Positions 24,233-32,988 of a DNA stretch of 53,052 nt are shown one piece after another; position 1 is the first letter of the stretch; each line of letters opens with the position of its first letter. The translations under genes and the position numbers were made by a program. The notes under the pieces were generated by a model that did no database searches, was not told the origin of the DNA, and was given only the letters and a program-made list of their open reading frames with translations. The stretch comes from Candidatus Anammoximicrobium sp. (GTDB lineage: Bacteria > Planctomycetota > Planctomycetia > Pirellulales > Pirellulaceae): assembly GCA_012515235.1 (NCBI GenBank), contig JAAYYU010000348.1, forward strand, positions 1 through 53,052, read 5' to 3'.

Positions 24233-26887
24233 CTACCGGGCCGTCGCCATCACTTCGACCAGATGCCGCCCGGTGTTCGCCGAATTGTGGGGTTGCCGGA
24301 TGCGGATGTAGCGGACGCTCCTCGGCGGAAAGCGGCAGGTGTATCCCTCGGCGGTCGAGGGCTCGCGGTTGTCTCGCCGGTCAGCCACGATGTCCCACGT
24401 CTTACCGTCCAGCGACGTTTCGACCATGAATCCGTAGAACCGCTCGTCGCCATAGTAACACACGACGACCACGCGCCCGACCATCGCTGCCTGCTCCAGG
24501 TCGACTTGCCACCAGGCGTCCGGGTCCTTCGTGACATCCGTCGCCCAGAACGCGTCGGTCCCGTTGCTCCAGCCATCGTTGGCCAGGTGCGCCGGGTGCG
24601 GCGGCAGGGCGGAGGAACAGCTTGTCGGCTTGCCCGTCGTCAAGCTGACGGCGTTGGGGCGAAATGCGTTTTCGTACTTCGACCACAGCCTGGCGGCGAC
24701 GGCGACGCTGTCCCCGCGGGGTTCAGCGGGAAAGCACTCACGCCTGCTCGACCACTCGGCCATCCACGGCCGCAGCGCGGCGTGGAAGGCTTTCTCGTCG
24801 AACGGCTTGTCCTGCCGCAGACACTGCGTCAACTCATGGAAAAACTGCTCCCAGCGCGGCCGATAGTACCCGGAGATCATTCCGGACCATTGCTTGCGGG
24901 CGTAGTCGTCGATCGCCGGCCCCTCGCCCCACAGCGTCAGCACGCGGCGCGCGTTCCACTCGAACTTGGCCCGTTCGGCGTCCGTCGTGCCCCAGCGTTT
25001 GGCGTCCTCCAGCCAGCGGCCCAGCAGGAACTCGCGGCGCGTGGCCAGTAGTTCGTCTAGTTCGCTTAACAACTGCAGGAATTGAGCGGTGGCGGTTTCC
25101 AACGCCGCGGCGTCCTTCGCCCGCCGCGCCTTGAGCACCTCCTGGTGCAGCACCGAGGCGTGATTGGACAAGACTTGCCGAGCGACGTTCACCAGATCGT
25201 AGCGATACGTGTCCGCGTCCTGCAATTCGTCCGCCGCTTGCTGCAAGGCCCGCCAGGTTTCGACGAGATTGGTCTGGCTGTACGCGGCCCCGCCCCGTCC
25301 GCCGCCCAGCGTCGGCGCGCGGTCGAAGATCGCGTGATCGCCCGCTGGAGCCCGGTACGCGGTGGTTGCCAACTGCTGCCACGCTTGCGCGGCGTGGGCG
25401 TTTTCTCGGCCATAGCGGTGGCGAGCATAATCTACGACCCAGGCCTTCACGTCCACCGGTTCATCACGCCACGCCAGCTGGAACATCAGGTCTTGGACCA
25501 CGGGGTTGTAGCCCAGCCCTTCGTTGACAAAACCTAGACCGACCAGCTGCCCGCTGCCGGCATCGCGGCACGCTGCGGGCAAATCGGCGGCGATCTTGTT
25601 CAGCGGCCCGCCTAGAAACACGGTGTTGCCGAAGTTCTGGATGTTGCACCAAAGCCACGGCTTGCCACAAAACGCCTGGGTTTCGTTCCACATCGGCCGG
25701 GATTCGCAGAACAGATCCAACACCACCAGGCGATCGTCCGGCACGGCCTTCAAGAACGCCTCGATCCGTGGCTGCGTCCAGAACTCGCGTTTGAACATGA
25801 ACGCCCAGCCCTGCAGCACCCAGACGGCTTGCGGATCGTTGTCGACCAGGCCGTCATAGATGGCCCGGCTGAGACGCGTCAGGTACTCCAGGTCGCCGCT
25901 GGGCGGAGTCATCTCGATAAACGTGTCGGCCGCGTACAGATGGTCCGTGCCGAAACGCTTCGTCTGCTCCTGGATCAGCAGCCGCGCGATTTTGGGAAAC
26001 AGGGGATCGAGCGGATCCAGCAGGTGGGTCTGCCATTCGATCCAGTTGATGCGGTGGAGCTTGGCGTCCGGGAACTTGCGGGCCACGGCGGCCGGCACGT
26101 GGCCCGTGAAGCCTTGCAGGACCGGCGTCATGCCCAGCTCGCGCTGCCGGGCCAGGATCTTCTGCTGGAGTTCCGTGTGGCGGTCGATCCAACTCTGCGG
26201 CAGCGGCCCGCCCCAGCCGTCCAGACAGCCCATCCATTGGAACGGCAAGTAGGGCGGCCCGGCCAGGAACGCGGCGATCTCTTCGTCGCTCATGCCCAGT
26301 TGCTGGCAGACCGCCTGCCAGACGGCCTCTTGCCCAGTCACCGCCAGCGGCATGTTCACGCCGTGCAGGGCCAGCCAGTCGATCAGTTCCTCCCATTGAT
26401 CCCAATCCCACCACGGCAGCGAATAGCCAAAGCAGCAGTAGTTCAGAAAATAGCGGTGCCGCGCCCAGCTGACCTGCCGCACCTTGGGCGTGACCGCGGG
26501 CAGCGGATCCGGCAGATTCAGCTGCCGCCCGTGCAGCGACACGTGGCAATCGCAGTACTGGTTGAGATACCAATTCAGCCCCGTGGCCAGGGACACGCCC
26601 GTGTTGCCGCGAATCACGATCCGCCCGTCGCGGGATTCGAGTTCGAACACGTCCCGGCCGTCCGCCGCCGGCAGGAGTTCAAACTCGAACCGCTCCGCCT
26701 GCTGGGGCAGCAGACGCCGGATCAAGGCACGCGCGGCCTGCGGGGCGTTGGACTCGACCTTCGCAGACGCCTGGGGCGGTTGCTCAGCGCTCGATCCCCA
26801 AGTGCATAACGCAACGGACGCGAGGGCCAACAGTAGCTTTGACCCGAGCGTCTGGGCTCCCATGTCCCGCTTGGTTGTGATAGCCAT
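24233..26887 (-). CDS. Alpha-N-acetylglucosaminidase (GH89, NAGLU) with C-terminal discoidin/F5-8C domain
   Basis: GH89 enzymes release terminal alpha-linked GlcNAc from glycans such as heparan sulfate or mucins. The 884-residue product has a signal peptide (SKLLLALASVALCTWGSSA), an N-terminal alpha/beta domain, a TIM barrel starting at VSWARHRYFLNYCCFGYSLPWW, and a helical C-terminal catalytic part. ADTFIEMTPP (Glu325) and FVNEGLGYNP (Glu456) align with the two catalytic glutamates of human NAGLU (E316, E446), so it should be active. Residues 745-884 form an F5/8 type C domain (WWQVDLEQ, RYIRIRQP), likely glycan-binding. GGAGG lies upstream of ATG 26887. It starts 21 nt after the toxin gene and precedes the beta-helix gene by 27 nt. 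Confidence 0.93.
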   Translation of the reverse strand: MAITTKRDMGAQTLGSKLLLALASVALCTWGSSAEQPPQASAKVESNAPQAARALIRRLLPQQAERFEFELLPAADGRDVFELESRDGRIVIRGNTGVSLATGLNWYLNQYCDCHVSLHGRQLNLPDPLPAVTPKVRQVSWARHRYFLNYCCFGYSLPWWDWDQWEELIDWLALHGVNMPLAVTGQEAVWQAVCQQLGMSDEEIAAFLAGPPYLPFQWMGCLDGWGGPLPQSWIDRHTELQQKILARQRELGMTPVLQGFTGHVPAAVARKFPDAKLHRINWIEWQTHLLDPLDPLFPKIARLLIQEQTKRFGTDHLYAADTFIEMTPPSGDLEYLTRLSRAIYDGLVDNDPQAVWVLQGWAFMFKREFWTQPRIEAFLKAVPDDRLVVLDLFCESRPMWNETQAFCGKPWLWCNIQNFGNTVFLGGPLNKIAADLPAACRDAGSGQLVGLGFVNEGLGYNPVVQDLMFQLAWRDEPVDVKAWVVDYARHRYGRENAHAAQAWQQLATTAYRAPAGDHAIFDRAPTLGGGRGGAAYSQTNLVETWRALQQAADELQDADTYRYDLVNVARQVLSNHASVLHQEVLKARRAKDAAALETATAQFLQLLSELDELLATRREFLLGRWLEDAKRWGTTDAERAKFEWNARRVLTLWGEGPAIDDYARKQWSGMISGYYRPRWEQFFHELTQCLRQDKPFDEKAFHAALRPWMAEWSSRRECFPAEPRGDSVAVAARLWSKYENAFRPNAVSLTTGKPTSCSSALPPHPAHLANDGWSNGTDAFWATDVTKDPDAWWQVDLEQAAMVGRVVVVCYYGDERFYGFMVETSLDGKTWDIVADRRDNREPSTAEGYTCRFPPRSVRYIRIRQPHNSANTGRHLVEVMATAR

Positions 26888-26908
26888 GATGAATCCTCCC
26901 CGTGTCGG

Positions 26909-27280
26909 CTACGCAAAACGCAGTGCCGCTTTGATGCAGGCCTCCAACCGCTGGAATAGTGCCGGAGAAAACGTCCCGATCTTACGCACGGCATCGCGTT
27001 GGTCGATTGTATCGATGTGCTCGCCCTTGACGGTCGAATTGTGAAGCAAGCCGGTGCGCCTTCCGTCGAGCGAGCTGACGTCGACGAACAGCTGAGTCGG
27101 TTCTGTCTGGACCCGAACGTTGGTCGACGTGATGATGGCCACGATCGTGGAGTTCAGACGAGCATTTAGGCTGTCGTCTTGGATGACGACGGCGGGCCTG
27201 ACCTTCGTTCCCTGACCGGAGACGAAGGCGATCGGAACCAATACAACATCGCCGCGACTAACCTTCATGTCGGTGCTCAT
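26909..27280 (-). CDS. MazF/PemK-type toxin (type II toxin-antitoxin)
   Basis: MazF/PemK toxins are ribosome-independent or ribosome-dependent mRNA endonucleases that arrest growth when released from their antitoxin. This 123-residue protein has the fold signature VSRGDVVLVPIAF, then KVRPAVVIQDD, TIVAIITSTN and LLHNSTVKGEHIDTID. The conserved RGDxxLV and KxRPAVV motifs are intact. I favour ATG 27280 (MSTDMKVSRGD); ATG 27268 is also possible. Either start overlaps the antitoxin 3' end (23 or 11 nt), the usual coupling. NAGLU begins 21 nt downstream on the same strand, so the toxin may share its transcript. Confidence 0.88.
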   Translation of the reverse strand: MSTDMKVSRGDVVLVPIAFVSGQGTKVRPAVVIQDDSLNARLNSTIVAIITSTNVRVQTEPTQLFVDVSSLDGRRTGLLHNSTVKGEHIDTIDQRDAVRKIGTFSPALFQRLEACIKAALRFA

Positions 27281-27530
27281 CGTAGCGGTCGTAAGCATCC
27301 ATCATCGGATCGTCCCAGCCTGCCGCGGCGGCCGTTTTTGAAATAAGAGGATACAATTCCCGCGGGCTGAACTCGCCCTCCGCCAACAACGCCCGGACGG
27401 CTTCGAACTGCTCGGCGGAGATGACGTAGTACACGCGACGCGTCAGTTCGTCGACGAGCCGTACCGGACTTCCCTCGCCAGCCTCCAGTGCCTGCCGCAT
27501 TTGATCGGTGACATACGAGTTCATATCCAA
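27258..27530 (-). CDS. Antitoxin partner of the MazF-type toxin
   Basis: This 90-residue acidic protein sits immediately upstream of the toxin, and its last codons overlap the toxin start. The N-terminal half (SYVTDQMRQALEAGEGSPVRLVDELTRRVYYVISAEQFEAVRALL) resembles small antitoxins found with MazF-like toxins. The C-terminal acidic tail (DDPMMDAYDRYDEHRHEG) would wrap the toxin active site. No MazE/AbrB DNA-binding signature is evident, so autoregulation is uncertain. Its role is inferred mainly from position and overlap. Confidence 0.75.
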   Translation of the reverse strand: MDMNSYVTDQMRQALEAGEGSPVRLVDELTRRVYYVISAEQFEAVRALLAEGEFSPRELYPLISKTAAAAGWDDPMMDAYDRYDEHRHEG

Positions 27531-27557
27531 GGTCTACCTCGACTCACGAGTGAGTTG

Positions 27558-27881
27558 TCAGCACCCGGATTGGGGCGACGACGCACGCAGGCGGTTCAGA
27601 AGTGGGCCATGCTGCAGATTGCTGCTTTCCTGGACTTCTCGCCATTTAGCCGCCTGCCGAGAAAGATACGTATCGATCTCCGACTGATGGCGCAGATAGA
27701 AGGCGATCGCCCCGTGGGTTTGCTCTGCGGTCAACGTCGGGAATTCTTCGACAATGGCTTCCGGGCCCTTCCCGCCCCAGTACGCACACACAATCGAATC
27801 CAACGACACGCGGGTTCCCGCTATGCGCCAGCCGCCCTCGGCAGTTTGTTCGACGTATTCTACGACCGCCGCCACAGACAT
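27558..27881 (-). CDS. DUF433 domain protein (antitoxin-like)
   Basis: This 107-residue protein has a DUF433 helix-turn-helix-like domain: GGWRIAGTRVSLDSIVCAYWGGKGPEAIVEEFPTLTAEQTHGAIAFYL (residues 15-63). DUF433 proteins often serve as antitoxins (VapB45-like), paired with a DUF5615 PIN-like toxin encoded downstream. No such toxin is present here; the next gene, 27 nt away, is the antitoxin of a MazF-type pair. I chose ATG 27881, with GAGAGG upstream, over ATG 27920, which has no ribosome-binding site. The C-terminal 35 residues are not part of the domain. Confidence 0.82.
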   Translation of the reverse strand: MSVAAVVEYVEQTAEGGWRIAGTRVSLDSIVCAYWGGKGPEAIVEEFPTLTAEQTHGAIAFYLRHQSEIDTYLSRQAAKWREVQESSNLQHGPLLNRLRASSPQSGC

Positions 27882-27967
27882 CTTGTGGGTTTCCTCTCGA
27901 TTCAGAATCGTCTCCCCCATTTTACAGGCATGGCGCGCACCTGACTAGAGGCCGCCACCTCGCCGCG

Positions 27968-28378
27968 CTACGGCGTGCCGAGTGGACGGTAATTCACTGC
28001 GGCCGCCTCCAGTCGCTGGAGGTGCCGCTTCAAACGATTCCGGAACGCATCCAGGTTGCGATCCTTGGCGGGCGACCAGAGCACTTCGCACAGCGCGCAG
28101 GCGCGGGGGTAGGCTATGTACTCGATTTGCTTCGCATCCGCGATGTACTCGCTCCACAACTGGGCCTGCGCCCCCAGCACGTGCTTCGCTTGATCGGGCG
28201 TCAAGGCGGCGGGGATCGGCTCGAACTGGTAGACGGTTTCCAACGGCAGGTTTCCGCCGATGGCCGGCGGCTCGGACTCGCGCGGGCCTTGGTCGTAGTC
28301 GAAATGCGTGTGCGACCTGGGGGCCATGATCACATCGTGGTCCGTCTGCGCCGCTACGATCCTGCCCTTTTCGCTCTG
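27968..28378 (-). pseudogene. 3' remnant of a GH20 beta-N-acetylhexosaminidase
   Basis: The last 137 codons of a GH20 hexosaminidase remain. The sequence contains HDVIMAPRSHTHFDYDQG, the end of the catalytic barrel, VLGAQAQLWSEYIADAKQIEYIAYPRACALCEVLW, and the terminal helix ending AAAVNYRPL. A full enzyme is about 500 residues or more, and the catalytic Asp-Glu pair lies in the missing part. Upstream, an in-frame TAG (28379-28381) closes the frame and no GH20 sequence is recognisable beyond it. The initiation codon is lost, so this should be non-functional. It is oriented with the NAGLU and beta-helix genes, suggesting that a larger glycan-degradation cluster was eroded. Confidence 0.85.
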
Positions 28379-28637
28379 CTATTCCACGAACGCTGCTAAC
28401 CTCTCTGCTCGCTTACGCTTAGGATTATGCGTATCGCGACCTCCAAGCGGCGGTTTGGGGGCGAGTCCGGGATCGGCGGAGCGACTGCTGGCCAGTTGGC
28501 GTGTCGTGGTCGCCACCCAGCCGGCGCCGCGCAAAGTGGCCAAGAAAGTGCTGGCAAGTTGGCTTGGGAAAGGTTACCATGTTGGCCATCGAGAAGATCC
28601 GCTTTCAACATCCTACCTACCTTGAGGAGACAACTAC

Positions 28638-29960
28638 GTGGCTCGTTTTGCTGGTCTCGCTTTTGCCGTCGTCTGGTGTGTGCTGGTTACGAACGCTGCT
28701 GGCCAAGAAGAGAACAAACCGCCCGAGGGATTCGTGGCCCTGTTCAACGGGACCGATCTGACCGGTTGGTACGGTCTGGGGCACTTTGACCCGCGCAAAC
28801 TGTGGGCGATGACCGACGAGGAACGCGCTGCGAAGCGAGAGGCGGACATGGCGGACGTCCGCGCGCACTGGCGAGTGGAAAACGGCGACTTGGTCAACGA
28901 CGGACACGGCGTCTACTTGACCACGGACCGGGAATTCCGCGACTTTGAATTGTGGATCGACTACAAGACCGTCGCCAAGGCGGACAGCGGGGTTTATCTC
29001 AAGGCCACGCCGCAAGTCCAGATTTGGGACTACACGGAGGAAGGCGGCAAGTGGAAGATCGGCGCGGACAAGGGTTCGGGCGGCCTGTGGAACAACTCGG
29101 CCGGCGCGCCGGGCAAAGACCCGCTGGTCCTGGCGGACAAGCCGTTCGGCCAATGGAACCGCTTGCGGATCCTGCAAGTCGGCGCGCGAACCACGGTGTA
29201 CCTGAACGACAAACTGGTCGTGGACAACGCCGTTATGGAGAACTTCTGGGATCGCCGCGCTCCGTTGTTCCCGCAGGGTCCCATCCAGTTGCAGACGCAC
29301 GGCGGCGAGATCCGCTGGAAGAACATCTTCCTTCGCGAGATTCCGGCGGACGAGGCGAACCGCATGCTGGCCGGGGGTGGTGGCGAAGGCTTCCAGTCGG
29401 TCTTCAACGGCAAGGACTTCACCGGCTGGGCCGGACCGGTCGAGAATTACGAAATCCGCGACGGGGCCATCGTCTGCAAGCCGGGCAAGGGCGGCACGAT
29501 CTACACCAAGGACGAGTACGACGACTTTGTCGTCCGCCTGGAATTCAAGCTCCCGCCGGGCGGCAACAACGGCTTGGCGATTCGCTATCCGGGATCGGGC
29601 GACACGGCGTATCAGGGCATGTGCGAACTGCAGGTCATCGATTCGGAGCATCCCAAGTACGCCACCCTGGACGCCCGCCAGTACCACGGCTCCGTCTACG
29701 GCATGGTCCCGGCGCATCGCGGCTTCCTGCGGCCCACCGGCGAGTGGAACTTCCAGGAGGTCACGGTCCAGGGACCCCAGATCAAGGTGGAGTTGAACGG
29801 CAACGTCATCCTGGACGCGGATGTCAGCCAGGTCAAGGAGTTCATGGGCAACAGGCCGCATCCCGGAAAGGACCGCACGCAAGGCTATTTAGGGTTTGCC
29901 GGCCATTCGGACCCGGTCGAATTCCGCAACGTCCAGATCAAGCGGTTGGGCGAGAAATAA
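28638..29960 (+). CDS. Secreted protein with two DUF1080 (3-keto-disaccharide hydrolase) domains
   Basis: This 440-residue protein starts at GTG 28638, with GAGGAG 8 nt upstream. A signal peptide covers residues 1-23 (AGLAFAVVWCVLVTNAAG). Two DUF1080 concanavalin-like domains follow at about 31-230 and 250-438. Each opens with the same motif (FVALFNGTDLTGW and FQSVFNGKDFTGW) and contains the DSGVYLK/NNGLAIRY and QIWDY/MCELQVID strands typical of the family. Members hydrolyse 3-keto-glycosides or bind glycans. DUF1080 proteins are greatly expanded in planctomycetes. The tandem arrangement suggests internal duplication. The substrate is not evident. Confidence 0.9.
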   Translation: MARFAGLAFAVVWCVLVTNAAGQEENKPPEGFVALFNGTDLTGWYGLGHFDPRKLWAMTDEERAAKREADMADVRAHWRVENGDLVNDGHGVYLTTDREFRDFELWIDYKTVAKADSGVYLKATPQVQIWDYTEEGGKWKIGADKGSGGLWNNSAGAPGKDPLVLADKPFGQWNRLRILQVGARTTVYLNDKLVVDNAVMENFWDRRAPLFPQGPIQLQTHGGEIRWKNIFLREIPADEANRMLAGGGGEGFQSVFNGKDFTGWAGPVENYEIRDGAIVCKPGKGGTIYTKDEYDDFVVRLEFKLPPGGNNGLAIRYPGSGDTAYQGMCELQVIDSEHPKYATLDARQYHGSVYGMVPAHRGFLRPTGEWNFQEVTVQGPQIKVELNGNVILDADVSQVKEFMGNRPHPGKDRTQGYLGFAGHSDPVEFRNVQIKRLGEK

Positions 29961-30146
29961 CGATTATGGCGACTCGGCCCAGGGGCAGCCTTCGCCCCTG
30001 GGCAAGAAATTTGTCGTCAGCAGACTGGACGGATTCCAAATCCAACGTAAAAAGGAACTCGTGGACCGTCGCACCGATGTGGCGACGCGGCGCGGAAACG
30101 GTTGACCTGGAGTTCGGATTGCACGCTCGATACGGGATGCCATCTC

Positions 30147-31052
30147 ATGACCAAGATACTGATCGCGGAAGACAGCGCGACGCAGGCCACGCAGATTCGC
30201 GGACTGTTGGAAGAGGCCAACTACGAGGTTGAGGTTGTTGCCAACGGCAAGGAGGCTCTGCAGCGATTGCGCAGCAACGCGGCCCCGGATTTGGTGCTCA
30301 CCGACATGGTGATGCCGGTCATGGACGGCTTGCAGCTGGTGCGGGCGATCCGCGTCCATTACTCGGATATCCCCGTCATCCTGATGACCAGCCAGGGAAC
30401 GGACGCCATTGCGATCGAGGCGTTGGAGGACGGAGCGGCCGGGTACGTGCCCAAGTCGCAGGTCAGTCTGCGGCTGGTGGACGAAATCGCCCAGGTGCTG
30501 CACGTCTCCCAGGTCAACCGCAGTTACGAGCGTTTGCTGGGCTGTCTGCTTCGCAACGAGTTTTCGTTCCAGCTGACCAACGACGTCGAACTGATCGATC
30601 CGTTGGTGGATCTGCTGCTGCAGATGATGACGGGCATGCGGCTGTGCGATTCCACGGGGCGCCTCCGGGTGGGCCTGGCGATCGAGCACGCCTTGCTGAA
30701 CGCCCTGTATCGGGGCAACCTGGAAATTTCGTCGGCCGACATGTTGACCACGCGCGAAATCATGGTCCAAGGCGCGCCGTCGGCCGGGCCGGTGGAACAG
30801 CGCTTGTCGCAAGCGCCGTACTGCGACCGCAAAATCCGTTTGGAAGTCACGATGTCGAGCGACGAGGCACGCTTCGTCGTGTGCGACGAGGGACCGGGGT
30901 TTGATCTCTCCAAGCTGCCCGGCCGGGGCGATCCGGAGCGGCTGGAAGAAAAGGGTGGACATGGGCTGTTGCTGATGCAGACGTTCATGGACGAAGTGAC
31001 GTTCAACGCGCGGGGCAACGAAGTCACGATGGTCAAGCGGCGGGAAGCCTAA
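30147..31052 (+). CDS. Response regulator receiver fused to an HATPase (RsbW-like) domain
   Basis: This 301-residue cytoplasmic protein has a receiver domain (1-120) with phosphoacceptor Asp53 (DLVLTDMVMP), acidic Glu8/Asp9, VILMTSQG and the Lys of GYVPKSQ. A GHKL-type ATPase domain follows (about 140-300), with N-box EHALLNALYRGN (about 178-189), G1 box DEGPGFD (about 247-253) and GGHGLLLM. No histidine-phosphotransfer segment is present, so the ATPase resembles anti-sigma serine kinases more than sensor kinases. Phosphorylation of the receiver may switch an RsbW-like output. I chose ATG 30147, with GGGA upstream. The pentapeptide gene starts 22 nt downstream and is probably co-transcribed. 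Confidence 0.88.
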   Translation: MTKILIAEDSATQATQIRGLLEEANYEVEVVANGKEALQRLRSNAAPDLVLTDMVMPVMDGLQLVRAIRVHYSDIPVILMTSQGTDAIAIEALEDGAAGYVPKSQVSLRLVDEIAQVLHVSQVNRSYERLLGCLLRNEFSFQLTNDVELIDPLVDLLLQMMTGMRLCDSTGRLRVGLAIEHALLNALYRGNLEISSADMLTTREIMVQGAPSAGPVEQRLSQAPYCDRKIRLEVTMSSDEARFVVCDEGPGFDLSKLPGRGDPERLEEKGGHGLLLMQTFMDEVTFNARGNEVTMVKRREA

Positions 31053-31074
31053 GTCAAGGGCGAGAGGTTGTGCC

Positions 31075-31719
31075 GTGATTGAAATCAAACACAGAACATC
31101 GGGACAAGTCCTGCACCGCGTCGACGCGGACTCGCTGGAGGGCGCGGTCTTGTCCGGGCTTAAACTGGCCGGCGCCAATCTGTCGGGACTGAACCTCACC
31201 AAGGCCAATTTCCGCAGCACGGACCTGCGCCAAGCGGACTTGTCCAAGGCGACGCTCCACGGGGCCAACTTCTACGAGTGCAGCCTGGCGTTCGCCACGA
31301 TGGACGAAGTGGCCTGCACCGGCTGCGATTTTACCGAAGCGACCCTGGAAGGGACCCACGCTCACAACGCCGACTTCAGCGGCAGCGTCTTTCGCTATGC
31401 CCGACTGCCCCACTGCGATTTCACGGGCTGCAAGCTGATCAAGTGCGATATGAGCGTGTCGGATTTGCGAGGTAATTTCTCCAGCGCCGACTTGTCCGAG
31501 GCAGACATGCGCGGCTCGAAACTCGAGGGCGCCTTGTTGCGGTACGCGGAGCTGAGCAAAGCGAAACTGGACGGCGCGAATCTGCTGAAAGCCGACCTGA
31601 CGCACGCGACCTACAATCCCCAGCAACTCCACAACGCCCGAGCGACCGGCGTTGTCGGCCGCAGCAAGATCGAGGCGATGAAAAAGCAACGCCGCTCTTG
31701 GTGGCAGTTCTGGGGCTGA
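31075..31719 (+). CDS. Pentapeptide-repeat protein
   Basis: This 214-residue protein is made mostly of pentapeptide repeats (A[D/N]LxX) from about residue 22 to 175: GANLSGLNLTKANFRSTDLRQADLSKATLHGANF, then a less regular Cys-bearing middle, and ADLSEADMRGSKLEGALLRYAELSKAKLDGANLLKADL. Such proteins fold as a right-handed quadrilateral beta helix. Some mimic DNA and protect gyrase, but most have no known role. The C-terminus is basic and Trp-rich (KKQRRSWWQFWG), which could contact a membrane or nucleic acid. It starts at GTG 31075 behind GAGAGG, 22 nt after the receiver-HATPase gene, which suggests a shared signalling unit. Confidence 0.9.
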   Translation: MIEIKHRTSGQVLHRVDADSLEGAVLSGLKLAGANLSGLNLTKANFRSTDLRQADLSKATLHGANFYECSLAFATMDEVACTGCDFTEATLEGTHAHNADFSGSVFRYARLPHCDFTGCKLIKCDMSVSDLRGNFSSADLSEADMRGSKLEGALLRYAELSKAKLDGANLLKADLTHATYNPQQLHNARATGVVGRSKIEAMKKQRRSWWQFWG

Positions 31720-31812
31720 AACGCCCGCGCCACGCCGTGGGCCCCGTATCCCGAAACTGCAAGAGCCCCTCCCCGAACCTTGAAATCGTCTCCCGGCTTC
31801 CGCAGAGTAAGC

Positions 31813-31904
31813 GGTCAGGCTTCCAGATTTCAATTTTCGCGGTCACCGAACTTTCCACTTGGAAAGCCACTGTCCCGCGAAAACTGAAATCGGGAAGCCT
31901 GACC
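31813..31904. repeat. Palindromic REP/MITE-like element, copy 1
   Basis: Two 30-nt arms (31813-31842 and 31875-31904) are inverted complements with 2 mismatches, separated by a 32-nt loop. The outer end GGTCAGGCTT and inner GATTTCA/ATTTTCGCGG make a long stable hairpin. It shares its GGTCAGGCTT terminus and its overall size with the element at 50492-50588. It lies between convergent genes. Confidence 0.85.
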
Positions 31905-31968
31905 CCATCGTTTCTCCTGGGGTCTTTCCAACGCAGCTCGGAGCCCGTCTCCGTTTTTCAACAGGCGG

Positions 31969-32751
31969 TTAAAACCAGGCAGCGGTAAAGCCGCCGTCGA
32001 CGTTCACGTGGGTGCCCGTGATGAACTGTCCGGCTTTGGACGAAGCCAGCAGCAGCAGCGTGCCGACCAGTTCGTCCGATTCGCCAAACCGCTTCATCGG
32101 CGTGCCTCGCATGATGGAATCGATCCGCTCTGGAGTGAGCACGCGACGGTTCTGTTCCGCGGGGAAGAAACCGGGGCAGATGCAATTCACCCGGACGCCC
32201 TTGGCGGCAAATTCCTGGGCCACGTTGCGGGTCAGGTTCAAGACGCCGGCCTTGGAGGCCGAATAGGCGAACACGCGCGACAGCGGCAGGTGCGAGGTCA
32301 CGCTGCCGATGTTTACGATCGCGCCGCCGCCCGCGTCGATCATGTGCCGGCCGAACACCTGACAGGCCTGAAACACGGCCCGCAAATTGATCGTCATGAT
32401 CCGGTCCCAATCCGCGTCCGTGGCCTCCAAAAAGTCGTTGGCCGCGTTCACGCCGGCGCAATTGACCAGGATCTGAACCCGACCAGCCTGCTGGACCGCC
32501 GTTGCCAAGAGATCCTCAAGGGACTTGCGGCTCGTTACGTCCACAAGAGCAAAGCTGGCACGCTCGTGGATCTGTTTCAACTCCGCCACCCGATTCTGGC
32601 AACCCTCTTCCGTCAGATCCGCGACAAGGACGTGGGCCCCGGCCCCGGCCAGGCCGCGGCACAGGGCTCCGCCCAGCACTCCCGCGCCGCCGATGACTAC
32701 GGCAGTTTGACCTTCCAGACCGAACAAGTCCTTCAAATAGCTTTCGACCAT
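31969..32751 (-). CDS. SDR family oxidoreductase
   Basis: This 260-residue classical short-chain dehydrogenase/reductase uses NAD(P)H in the cytoplasm. The cofactor motif is VVIGGAGVLGGALCRGLA (about 18-35), followed by ADLTEEG, LVNCAGVN (NNAG-type), the catalytic Ser in IGSVTSH, YSASKAG (Tyr-x3-Lys) and the C-terminal CPGFFPAEQN and GTHVNVDGGFTAAW. It resembles gluconate 5-dehydrogenase/FabG-like sugar or acyl reductases; the substrate cannot be read from sequence. I chose ATG 32751, which has GAGGAG 8 nt upstream; the open frame extends further but without a start signal. The gene stands alone. Confidence 0.92.
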   Translation of the reverse strand: MVESYLKDLFGLEGQTAVVIGGAGVLGGALCRGLAGAGAHVLVADLTEEGCQNRVAELKQIHERASFALVDVTSRKSLEDLLATAVQQAGRVQILVNCAGVNAANDFLEATDADWDRIMTINLRAVFQACQVFGRHMIDAGGGAIVNIGSVTSHLPLSRVFAYSASKAGVLNLTRNVAQEFAAKGVRVNCICPGFFPAEQNRRVLTPERIDSIMRGTPMKRFGESDELVGTLLLLASSKAGQFITGTHVNVDGGFTAAWF

Positions 32752-32988
32752 GGCAAATTCTCCTCGGCAGTAGTGGCAGTCTGTACCGCGGAATATACCG
32801 CTTGGCTGGCCTGCGGGAAAGGGCCAAGGAGCGACTTGGCAAAACGGACTCCTGTCCGCTGTCAGGTTCAGCGGGAAGTGGTACACTGATAGAGGTTAGT
32901 TCAACGCGACGGGACGGTTCACCGCGCTCGGCGCCGGCCAGTCCCGCCGCGCATCCCAACGGACTCAATTTTGAGGACTGGAACAAGC

